Positions 6,371-13,113 of a stretch of 24,311 nucleotides of DNA are shown here, piece after piece. Within the stretch, counting starts at the first letter, position 1; every line of letters begins with the position of its first letter. The notes under the pieces were generated by a model. The model saw only the letters and a program-made list of their open reading frames with translations. It did not search any database and was not told the origin of the DNA. The position numbers were made by a program, and so were the translations under genes. The DNA comes from a virus, in IMG/VR virus record IMGVR_UViG_3300021440_000120, positions 1 to 24,311 of that record. The stretch is one strand, 5' to 3'.

Positions 6371-9227
6371 ACGCATCCAGGCCGAAGTGTTCAATGTCGC
6401 ATGCCCTTTGGCAGATGCGCGAGAATCCACGCACATCACTGTGACGCGGCGCGCTCGGCTGCGGCAATTGGTGCCTGCGACACGGAGCGTTCCGTTCGTT
6501 GTGCTTGTGAACAAGAAATGCGTGTTGGAGAAAGATTGGAAGCGCCGCGTCAGACACGGGGACGTTGTAGTGGTGCTTTTCCTGCCGCGTGGCGGTGGAG
6601 GGGGAGGAGGCTCAAACCCGGTTCGCATCATCGCGTCCCTGGCCATCATGGCGTTTTCGTATTGGGCGCTTGGCCCTGTGGCGAACGCACTAGGTATACA
6701 GGCGGTTGCTACCGGCGGCGGTCTGACGATGGCCGGAAACATGCTCTTGGGCGGCATGAGCATGATTGGTAACGCAGCGCTTAACTTGCTGATGCCTGTT
6801 CGCCCGCCTGAGCCTGCTGCGTTCGGAGGAGGTCCGCAACCAAGTCCGACCTACTCGCTCACCGCGCAAGGCAATCAGGTGCGCATTGGGCAGATGATCC
6901 CGGTCCAGTACGGACGGCTTCGTGTGTTTCCGGAGCTGGCCGCGCAGCCGTACACCTATTTCCAAGACAACGATCAGTATCTTGCGCAACTACACTGCCT
7001 TGGGAACGGAGAGTTCTCGGTTGAGGCATTGCAGCTCGAAGACACGGATATCGATGCGTTCACCGACATCGAATATGAGGTGGTAGCACCTGGAGGAACG
7101 TTGACAATGTTCCCTGCCGCTGTTTCCACCAGCGAGGAAGTCTCCGGGCAGGAGTTGCTGAAAATCGTCAACACTTCGTATTCGCAAACAGGCACCGTTT
7201 TGACCGTAACCTCTACGGCGCACGGGCTTGGGATCGGGGCGCATGTATATCTCAGATTCACATCGGGAAGCGCGACTTCTGGCATCTATGAGGTGACCGG
7301 CGTGGCCGAAGACACCTTCACTGTGACGACCAGCAGCGCTACCACATCTGGATCGGTGGCGTATTCAGGGTTCACAGGGCCGTTTATCATAAACGCCGCC
7401 GAGACCGATACCCACCGCATTGCCTTCGACATGGCTTTCCCCAGAGGGGTGTCTGGTGCCGCAGCGAACGGTGATGCGCTCCCGGCATCGGTCGAGTTCG
7501 AGATGTGGTTGCGAGAGATCGATGACGATGGCCTGCCGGTCGGCAGTTGGGTGAAAAAGGCTTCTGAGGTGGTGAGCGCAGCGACCTACACCCCGCAGAG
7601 GAGAACTTACACCTATGACGTGACGCCAGGGCGGTACGAGGCCATGACGCGGCAGATTGAATCGCCAGTTGATGGTATGAACACCGTGATTGCATGGGCG
7701 GGGGCGAGGTGCTATTTTCCAGAGAACCGTGACTTCGGTAACGTGACGTTGATAGCGGTGCGCATGCGGGCCACGAACAATCTCTCGTCGCGCAGCACGC
7801 GACGCTTCAATGTTGTCTGTACCCGCAAAATTCCGATCTATGATGCGGAGACCGAGACGTGGAGCGCGGCAACGGCGTCATCGTCGATAGCCTGGGCGGC
7901 GGCGGATGTGCTTCGCAACGCTGACTATGGTGGCGGTCTGGCTGACTCTGCCATCGATCTTGCTGGTTTGGCAGACCTGGATGCCGTGTGGACCGAACGT
8001 GGAGATGAGTGCAACATCAGGTTTGATTCCACCATCACCGTTGAGGATGCCTTGGCGAACATTCTTCAATCCGGTAGAACGCGGTCATGGCCGCATGCCG
8101 GGGTGCGCATTTTTCACCGGGACCAGGAACAGACCGTTCCGACCGTTATGTTCACCCCGCACAACATGCGGGATTTGAAGTTCTCGTTTGCCCTTCCGAA
8201 TGACCGCACACCGGATTCGGTGCGCGTCACCTACTTTGACAGCAGCTCTTGGACGCAACGGACCATCGTGACCGATCACACCGGAGTCGTGGTGACGGGG
8301 AGCAATCCTGCGGATTTGAAGTTGATGGGGGTGACCTCTCGCGAGCAGGCACACCGGGAAGGCGCCTACACGGCGGCGGCCAACAAGTATCGCCGCGAAG
8401 AGATCTCGTTCACGACGGATCGCGTTGGATTCCATCTGTTGCCTGGCGCCTTGATCGGGGTATCCCACGACATGCCGTCATGGGGCATCGCGGGGGAGGT
8501 TGTGGCGTACAACAGCGGCACGAACGTCATGACGCTCTCAGAGCCGGTCACGTTTGCAAGCGGGGCGCATTACATCGTTCTTCGGACGGACACCGGGGGA
8601 CAGACTGCGCCTATCGAGGTTACGGCGGGAGCGGACGAGTTCCATGTCGTATTGGCCACCGACCCGACTATCACGCTGCGCGACGGGCATGGGCGCATTA
8701 GAACACGCTTCGCCTTCGGAAAAGCCGACGCCTATCAGATGTGGGCGGTGGTGACGACGCTCGCCCCTCGAAGCGAGTTCGAGGTGGAGGTGGCGGCGGT
8801 CCTGGAGAGCGCACATGTGCATTCCGCCGACGTTGATCTGGGGACTCCTTCGGCGGTGGAGTCTGCCCTGCCGCGCCTGTTCTCCAAGCCGACCGTGGCG
8901 CAGGTATTCATTGCGCCGACTCCGGCGCGCCCTGAGATGGCCCAAATATCATGGACACCGGCGGAAGGCGCGGATTACTATATCGTGGAGATGTCGGTGG
9001 ACGGTTCGACATGGACGCGGGTGGCCGACACCACCGCCACCCACATTGCGGCCATCGCACCAGCTGACACCGTGACCATCTTCCGTGTTGCCGGGTCCGG
9101 GTTGCTCCGAGGCGATTGGGTGACGGCGCGTTACGTCAATTATACAGGCAACGATATTCCGTTTTACGGATATTACTCCGACACTTTCTATGTCGGCGGC
9201 GATAGCGATCCTTTTTACAACGAGTGA
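6360..9227 (+). CDS. TipJ/gpJ-like tail tip (host-specificity) protein with N-terminal beta-grasp-like segment
   Basis: A protein of about 955 residues. I prefer ATG 6360 (11-nt overlap with the upstream gene) over GTG 6330, which is in frame but weaker. Residues 1-77 resemble a small beta-grasp/ThiS-like fold ending in HGDVVVVLFLPR followed by seven consecutive glycines (78-84), then a hydrophobic Gly/Ala/Met stretch (about 88-145) as in gpI-type proteins. The rest follows gpJ/TipJ proteins: a tail-hub region (QVRIGQMIPVQYGRLRVFPE), a Ser/Thr-rich beta insert (about 265-338), a central phage-tail region (LRNADYGGG, then DSVRVTYFD), and a fibronectin-III-like domain near the end (about 842-917, AQISWTPAEGADYYIVEMS). 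It forms the tail tip and central fibre. It appears to fuse functions that lambda spreads over gpI and gpJ. Confidence 0.88.
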   Translation: MKNKRIQAEVFNVACPLADARESTHITVTRRARLRQLVPATRSVPFVVLVNKKCVLEKDWKRRVRHGDVVVVLFLPRGGGGGGGSNPVRIIASLAIMAFSYWALGPVANALGIQAVATGGGLTMAGNMLLGGMSMIGNAALNLLMPVRPPEPAAFGGGPQPSPTYSLTAQGNQVRIGQMIPVQYGRLRVFPELAAQPYTYFQDNDQYLAQLHCLGNGEFSVEALQLEDTDIDAFTDIEYEVVAPGGTLTMFPAAVSTSEEVSGQELLKIVNTSYSQTGTVLTVTSTAHGLGIGAHVYLRFTSGSATSGIYEVTGVAEDTFTVTTSSATTSGSVAYSGFTGPFIINAAETDTHRIAFDMAFPRGVSGAAANGDALPASVEFEMWLREIDDDGLPVGSWVKKASEVVSAATYTPQRRTYTYDVTPGRYEAMTRQIESPVDGMNTVIAWAGARCYFPENRDFGNVTLIAVRMRATNNLSSRSTRRFNVVCTRKIPIYDAETETWSAATASSSIAWAAADVLRNADYGGGLADSAIDLAGLADLDAVWTERGDECNIRFDSTITVEDALANILQSGRTRSWPHAGVRIFHRDQEQTVPTVMFTPHNMRDLKFSFALPNDRTPDSVRVTYFDSSSWTQRTIVTDHTGVVVTGSNPADLKLMGVTSREQAHREGAYTAAANKYRREEISFTTDRVGFHLLPGALIGVSHDMPSWGIAGEVVAYNSGTNVMTLSEPVTFASGAHYIVLRTDTGGQTAPIEVTAGADEFHVVLATDPTITLRDGHGRIRTRFAFGKADAYQMWAVVTTLAPRSEFEVEVAAVLESAHVHSADVDLGTPSAVESALPRLFSKPTVAQVFIAPTPARPEMAQISWTPAEGADYYIVEMSVDGSTWTRVADTTATHIAAIAPADTVTIFRVAGSGLLRGDWVTARYVNYTGNDIPFYGYYSDTFYVGGDSDPFYNE

Positions 9228-9231
9228 CCTC

Positions 9232-10380
9232 ATGAGCGCATTTCCGAGTAGCACCGATATCACAGGCACCCCGACCAACGCCATGGCGCGGTCTTGGTTC
9301 GACGCCCTTCACGCGGCCATCACGGGGCTTGTTGGGACCGACGGCACGGTTGCCACTGCGTTGGCGACCCTGAAAGCGCCTTTCAGTGCCTACGCCGCCA
9401 AGACCGCCACATACGCGGTTGTGGATGCAGACAGGGGTAAGGTGATCGATGCCACCAGCGGCACCTTCTCCATCACCCTTCTGGCGGCGTCCACGGCTGG
9501 AGCGGGGTTCACCTTCATCGTGCGCAACTCCGGGACTGGAACCATCACCATCGATCCTGACAGCAGCGAGACAATTGATGGTGCGGCCACAAGAGATCTC
9601 ACGGAAGGGCAGGCATGCGTGATGATCTGCACGGGTAGTGGATGGGTCACTGTTGGGTTGGGTTCTGGTGGTGGATTTGCCGATACGAATTATAATCTTA
9701 AAATAGGTGACCATGCATTATCTGATGTAACAACTGGATCTTTTAATACTGCGTTCGGAGATTGGGCACTCCATGAAGTGACTACTGGTTATTATAATGT
9801 TGCTATTGGACGTTCTGCCGGAGGTGCGATTACTACAGGAAGTACCAACTCGGCATTAGGGGATCATGCTGGTTATGGAATTGGTACATATAGCAATTGC
9901 TCATGTGTAGGGTACATGTCAGACGTCACTGGAAGCAACCAAGTGCAACTCGGTGATTCCGCGACAACTCCTTATGTCTGGAACGCCGTACAAAACCGCT
10001 CTGACGAACGTGACAAAACAGCTATCCGCCCCTGTTCTCTTGGACTTGAATTCATTTTGCGTCTTGATCCTGTAGATTTCAAATGGAATTACCGGGAAGA
10101 CTACAAAGAACGTCTTCCGGACGGCACTACGATCATGCACGAAAATGACGGGTCAAAGTCACGCACCCGATATCATCATGGTCTGATCGCCCAGCAAGTC
10201 AAACAGGTGATGGACAATCTTGATGTTGATTTTGGCGGATACCAAGATCACTCCGTAAAAGGCGGACAAGATGTTCTGTCTATCGGATATCAGGAATTTA
10301 TTGCACCGACTATCAAAGCGATTCAAGAAATCAACACCCGGCTTATCCGCCTGGAAGAAACTATCAATAATGGAGGATGA
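9232..10380 (+). CDS. Tail fibre/receptor-binding protein with S74 self-cleaving chaperone domain
   Basis: A 382-residue protein. ATG 9232, four bases after the TipJ stop, is preferred over an in-frame ATG at 9190 buried in the upstream gene. Residues 1-142 are a GC-rich attachment and beta domain. After a glycine linker (GLGSGGGF, about 143-149), residues 150-245 contain imperfect repeats of the type GDxAL-x-TTG-xxN-x-AxG, which predict a trimeric beta-helical or beta-roll tip. Residues about 250-382 are a Peptidase_S74 intramolecular chaperone, with the catalytic dyad in the motif SDERDK (Ser257, Lys262) and the typical LRLDPVDFKWNY and HHGLIAQQV segments. The family trimerises the fibre and then cuts itself off before the Ser. 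From about 9665 the DNA becomes markedly AT-richer, consistent with a swapped receptor-binding module. Confidence 0.9.
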   Translation: MSAFPSSTDITGTPTNAMARSWFDALHAAITGLVGTDGTVATALATLKAPFSAYAAKTATYAVVDADRGKVIDATSGTFSITLLAASTAGAGFTFIVRNSGTGTITIDPDSSETIDGAATRDLTEGQACVMICTGSGWVTVGLGSGGGFADTNYNLKIGDHALSDVTTGSFNTAFGDWALHEVTTGYYNVAIGRSAGGAITTGSTNSALGDHAGYGIGTYSNCSCVGYMSDVTGSNQVQLGDSATTPYVWNAVQNRSDERDKTAIRPCSLGLEFILRLDPVDFKWNYREDYKERLPDGTTIMHENDGSKSRTRYHHGLIAQQVKQVMDNLDVDFGGYQDHSVKGGQDVLSIGYQEFIAPTIKAIQEINTRLIRLEETINNGG

Positions 10381-10381
10381 T

Positions 10382-10897
10382 ATGGGTTTCAGCATAGCAG
10401 ACTTCGCGCCCACCCTGATGAAGGCCGTCGTGTCGGCGGTCCCAGGCGGTGATCTCGCCATGATGGCGGCGCGATCTTTTGGCAAAGCGTTCGGCCTTCC
10501 CGTTGGGGAGGTGAACGTGGATGACATCAAAGCGCGGCTCGATGATCCTGAGATCCAGTTGAAGCTCAAGGAGGCGGACCGTTTGTTCCAGCAGGATCTC
10601 CTGGTGCATGCGCGAGAGATGCGCGCCTTGGAGGTGCGGGAGTATCAGGTATGGGGCGAGGATCTTGCCAGTGTGCGGCAGATGATCACCGCCACGCACG
10701 ACACCACGTCCCGCAATCTAGCCTACGGCGCAGGATTGGTGCTGATCTACATCGTCACGTTGATTTTCTTCAAAGGCGTTCCGTCAGACCAGACGGCCTT
10801 GTTTATTCTCGGTTCTGTCGTCACGGGGTGCCTCGGTTGTTTGGCGGTGTTCACAGGTGCGTTGCCGCCATCGATGAACCCAATGGTAAAAAAATGA
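10382..10897 (+). CDS. Holin candidate (GTA-type holin-like membrane protein)
   Basis: A 171-residue protein from ATG 10382 with GGAGG six bases upstream. The N-terminal two-thirds are amphipathic and charged, including a helical ALEVREYQVWGEDLASVRQ segment. Two strong membrane segments follow at about 113-130 (AYGAGLVLIYIVTLIFF) and 138-160. The layout resembles the GTA-release holin family (soluble N-terminus, hydrophobic C-terminus), and the gene lies just before the lysis region. The role is inferred: making holes in the inner membrane so the endolysin encoded at 12590 can reach the wall. A membrane-anchored tail accessory protein is the main alternative. Confidence 0.65.
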   Translation: MGFSIADFAPTLMKAVVSAVPGGDLAMMAARSFGKAFGLPVGEVNVDDIKARLDDPEIQLKLKEADRLFQQDLLVHAREMRALEVREYQVWGEDLASVRQMITATHDTTSRNLAYGAGLVLIYIVTLIFFKGVPSDQTALFILGSVVTGCLGCLAVFTGALPPSMNPMVKK

Positions 10898-10940
10898 GGC
10901 GCCTTTCTTTTTCCTCTTGCATCTGTTTTGGAGATCCGTT

Positions 10941-11198
10941 ATGAGTAATCCTCACTATATCCCTCCGTCGCTTGTCGAGAACATGACGGACCGTCTAGAT
11001 TCGCGAATCGCCTATGACGGCAGCGGCAATCCGGAGTATGTCGGTTGCGCCACAGCAGGCACCGCGACCAGTGCGACGGCCTGGGCGATCAAGAAACTCG
11101 GTTACAGCAGTGGCGCGGTTGTAAGCGTGCTGTGGGCCAACAAGGCGCAGTTCAACTGCGCGTGGGATGATCGGGCCGCGTACACTTACGGCCCGTGA
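10941..11198 (+). CDS. Small conserved phage protein (IAYDGSGNPEYVG type)
   Basis: An 85-residue protein at ATG 10941 preceded by GGAG seven bases upstream. The sequence has a helical start (SLVENMTDRLDSR) followed by IAYDGSGNPEYVGCATAGTAT and an IKKLGY strand. I recall this pattern from many short phage proteins and fibre-associated domains, but I know of no defined function. The Gly/Thr-rich beta character and its place after the fibre and holin genes would suit a small structural or fibre-accessory protein. That is inference only. The tRNA gene begins 6 nt after its stop. Confidence 0.75.
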   Translation: MSNPHYIPPSLVENMTDRLDSRIAYDGSGNPEYVGCATAGTATSATAWAIKKLGYSSGAVVSVLWANKAQFNCAWDDRAAYTYGP

Positions 11199-11204
11199 TG
11201 CTTC

Positions 11205-11282
11205 GCCCTCATTAGTCGAATAGGCCAAGACGCCCGGCTTTGAACCGGGAGATTTGAGGTTCGAATCCTCGATGGGGCGCCA
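11205..11282 (+). tRNA. tRNA-Gln (anticodon UUG), slightly irregular acceptor stem
   Basis: Cloverleaf read by hand. D stem GTC/GAC (from 11214; 11229-11231) encloses a loop with GG. The anticodon stem CCCGG/CCGGG (11233-11237, 11245-11249) encloses CTTTGAA with anticodon TTG at 11240-11242. The variable loop has five bases, the T arm is TGAGG-TTCGAAT-CCTCG (11255-11271), and there is an encoded 3' CCA (11280-11282). The acceptor stem pairs over seven positions only if one C among 11206-11208 is bulged. It decodes CAA (and possibly CAG) glutamine codons. Confidence 0.8.
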
Positions 11283-11304
11283 ATGCGTATCGCCAGTCAG
11301 ATGA

Positions 11305-11321
11305 TGAGGTTCGAAACCTCA
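11305..11321 (+). other. Isolated tRNA T-arm-like hairpin
   Basis: TGAGG-TTCGAAA-CCTCA forms a perfect 5-bp stem with a seven-base TTCGAAA loop, the shape of a tRNA T arm, 22 nt after the CCA of tRNA-Gln. No anticodon arm precedes it. It may be a tRNA relic or the 5' domain of the adjacent structured RNA. Confidence 0.5.
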
Positions 11322-11605
11322 CGCCGTGCCTGGGTTAGCCATACTCAGACCCACGGGAGAGTATACGGGACAACTACTGCTCTTGCTGGTGGTTGACAGC
11401 CTGGAAAGACAGGCTCCTAAATGAAAGAGCGCGGTCCAAGAAAAACCATATCGACTCCCGTGGCGGCTTCACGAATGACCGGACGTGCCACAATAGTGGA
11501 GTGACGATCGCTCTTTTTCTTTTAGGTGCTACCACGGTGGATGCGCAGGCTGATGCGCGACGAAACTGGCTAGTGGGGACGATGGGCCAGAACACTTCTA
11601 CTCAT

Positions 11606-11650
11606 TCCGGAGATCAGCGCCGGACACCTGACAGCCGGGAAAGACCGGCA
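11606..11650 (+). repeat. Structured RNA module, copy 1 (two adjacent hairpins)
   Basis: Hairpin TCCGG-AGATCAGCG-CCGGA (11606-11624) is followed by CACCT and hairpin GACA-GCCGG-GAAAGA-CCGGC-A (11630-11650). It matches the module at 11965-12009 with compensatory stem differences. Confidence 0.8.
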
Positions 11651-11964
11651 AACTCTCACGGGCTTGAGAGAAGGCGACGCTGGCCAGCCTGGACAAATAA
11701 GCGATGCCCGCCAAGCGTGAGCGTTATTGGACGGCGGTCCGGAGGGAAACGACAATCCCATGCACGCGCAGCAAGGCGCGAGTCGGTGAGTTGCCGACAC
11801 TTGTGTTGAAACATACATGTAGCGCCTATGCGAAAGCACGCGAAACCTCTACATGTGTCCTGGTTGATGTGCAGGCTGATGCACAATTCGTGTGGCGCAA
11901 CGTGACCGAGTAACCCTCAACCTCTGCGGGACAAAGGCCATGGATCGTGTAAGAGGCGCGCCAG

Positions 11965-12009
11965 CCCGGAGATCAGTACCGGGAACCTGACAGCCTGGAA
12001 AGACAGGCA
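11965..12009 (+). repeat. Structured RNA module, copy 2 (two adjacent hairpins)
   Basis: Hairpin CCCGG-AGATCAGTA-CCGGG (11965-11983) is followed by AACCT and hairpin GACA-GCCTG-GAAAGA-CAGGC-A (11989-12009). Compared with copy 1, the outer T-A pair of the first hairpin becomes C-G and a G-C pair in the second becomes T-A, with loops almost unchanged. Confidence 0.8.
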
Positions 12010-12103
12010 GCCTCTTCACAGATTGCCCGCCAAGGCTATGCGCGGCTGCGCATCCTCAAACCGGCGGGCCTCTTATCTTCGCGCAAATTCAACGGAGGAA
12101 GTT

Positions 12104-12559
12104 ATGGGGCTTTATGAGTGTGATGCGGAGGTTACGATTGCGCGCTTGCAAGCAACACAGGACGTGAACGCCGTTCCATCCAAAGATGCGCTTGCCGCTT
12201 GGGTAGCGCCTATGATCGAGGCAGCGCATACACAAGGCACGAAAGCCGACGGCGGTAAGCTCCGCATGGACTTGCTCCCGGTTGAAGCCCTGGAGTCTTT
12301 GGCGCGACGCCTGACGCTCGGCGCAGAGAAATACGGTCCTCGCAATTGGGAATCCGGTATTGAATATTCGCGCGTCTACGCCGCGTTGTTGCGGCACCTT
12401 TTGGCGTGGTGGTCCGGCGAGGACATCGATCCTGACCCTATCGCAAAAAACTCCCATCACCTGGAAGGCGTGCTCATCAACGCCGCGTTTCTCGTGACGT
12501 ATGTGAAACGAGGGATGATTGATTTCGACGACCGCCCTTCGAAGCACGCAGCACCGTAA
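12104..12559 (+). CDS. dATP/dGTP diphosphohydrolase-like protein (MazZ/MazG-related)
   Basis: A 151-residue protein from ATG 12104, with GGAGG five bases upstream. From residue 50 it follows the phage dATP/dGTP pyrophosphohydrolase N-terminal family: DGGKLRMDLLP, an ExxE pair at 61-64 (EALE) before a helix ending LGAEKYGPRNW, then RHLLAWWSGEDID (ExxD at 106-109) and HHLEGVLINAAFL. The acidic motifs match the metal site of all-alpha NTP pyrophosphatases, which cut dNTPs to dNMP and pyrophosphate. The family includes MazZ, which supplies dGMP for 2-aminoadenine (Z) synthesis in some phages, but many phages carry relatives without a Z genome. The gene could simply tune the nucleotide pool. The first 45 residues have no recognised match. 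Confidence 0.8.
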   Translation: MGLYECDAEVTIARLQATQDVNAVPSKDALAAWVAPMIEAAHTQGTKADGGKLRMDLLPVEALESLARRLTLGAEKYGPRNWESGIEYSRVYAALLRHLLAWWSGEDIDPDPIAKNSHHLEGVLINAAFLVTYVKRGMIDFDDRPSKHAAP

Positions 12560-12589
12560 AACCAACAATTGTAAACAAAGGAGCCTGTT

Positions 12590-13102
12590 ATGGATGCTGT
12601 TCTTCTCGGCCTTCTGCTTCCCCACGTCAAAGAATCGGAAGGGTTTTATTCACAAATATATCTTTGCCCCGCAGATAAGCGCACCATCGGCTATGGCCAT
12701 AACCTGGATGCACATCCTATCACCGCTGAACAAGCGGTGCGCTTAGGCATTCCTCTCGGCGTCATTGGGCATCCTGAACGGGTGACTTTGACGGAGGAGC
12801 AAGCGGAAGGGTTGATGCGGGATGAGCTGGAAGAGGTATACCAAGCGCTCAAAAGCCGTGGCGCGTTGTCTGGGCTGGACCATTCTCGGCAAGCCGTGCT
12901 GATCGACATGGGATTTAATATCGGTGTGCCCGGACTGATGAGATTTCACCGCATGTGGGCGGCAATCAAGGATCGCCGTTTTGACGATGCGGCGGATGAG
13001 ATGATCGACAGCGCGTGGTGGCATCAGGTCGGGCGGCGCTCGAAGAAACTTGTGGAGATCATGCGCAGCGGTGTGTGGTATCACGGCTATCGGAATCATT
13101 GA
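12590..13102 (+). CDS. Endolysin, T4/P22-type lysozyme (GH24)
   Basis: A 170-residue muramidase starting at ATG 12590 behind AAAGGAG. The GH24 active-site region reads KESEGF (catalytic Glu17), YLCPADKRTIGYGH (Cys26 in the position of T4 Asp20, and Thr32), giving the Glu-Cys-Thr triad seen in P22-like lysozymes rather than Glu-Asp-Thr. A second conserved block (SRQAVLIDMGFNIGVPGL) and a C-terminal WW..VGRRS region complete the domain. It hydrolyses the MurNAc-GlcNAc bond of peptidoglycan at the end of infection. No signal peptide or SAR membrane segment is visible, so release should need a holin such as the candidate at 10382. Confidence 0.93.
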   Translation: MDAVLLGLLLPHVKESEGFYSQIYLCPADKRTIGYGHNLDAHPITAEQAVRLGIPLGVIGHPERVTLTEEQAEGLMRDELEEVYQALKSRGALSGLDHSRQAVLIDMGFNIGVPGLMRFHRMWAAIKDRRFDDAADEMIDSAWWHQVGRRSKKLVEIMRSGVWYHGYRNH

Positions 13103-13113
13103 GGAGATCCCCC

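Larger units (their letters stand above)
11283..12080 (+). ncRNA. Candidate large structured non-coding RNA with repeated covarying hairpin modules
   Basis: About 800 nt between tRNA-Gln and the next gene, with no convincing protein. Three hairpins share the form GACA-GCCKG-GAAAGA-CMGGC (stems at 11399-11414, 11634-11649, 11993-12008). Two of them are preceded by a hairpin with conserved loop AGATCAG (11606-11624, 11965-11983) and a 5-nt ACCT-containing spacer. Another hairpin with loop AGGCTGAT occurs at 11542-11559 and 11868-11885. Stems vary by compensatory pairs while loops are identical. Long helices include 11351-11359/11455-11463 (9 bp), 11815-11822/11849-11856 (8 bp) and 12025-12031/12063-12069 (7 bp). 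Purine-rich loops, including a GAAA tetraloop at 11832-11835, favour the + strand. Size, ornateness, phage context and tRNA adjacency recall GOLLD and ROOL RNAs, but class membership is unproven. Ends are approximate. Confidence 0.72.

Noticed and set aside
5310-6557. Long open frame on the - strand (415 codons) spanning the tail-tip genes
   Set aside because: It crosses several well-supported + strand genes with coupled overlaps; its product is His/Arg/Pro-rich and not protein-like.
11394-11422. Promoter-like TTGACA followed 17 nt later by CCTAAA
   Set aside because: The -10 match is poor and the TTGACA belongs to the conserved GACA lead of a hairpin that occurs three times, so the resemblance is likely accidental.
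11393-11809. Open frame of 138 codons within the non-coding region
   Set aside because: The product is Arg/Ser-rich with no structure, it crosses several conserved hairpins, and it has no suitable ribosome site. RNA structure explains the region better.
11283-12080. Group I intron, RNase P RNA or tmRNA as identity of the structured region
   Set aside because: I did not find group I core elements, the conserved RNase P segments, or a tmRNA tag-coding and tRNA-like acceptor pair. A covariance-model search is needed to exclude divergent forms.
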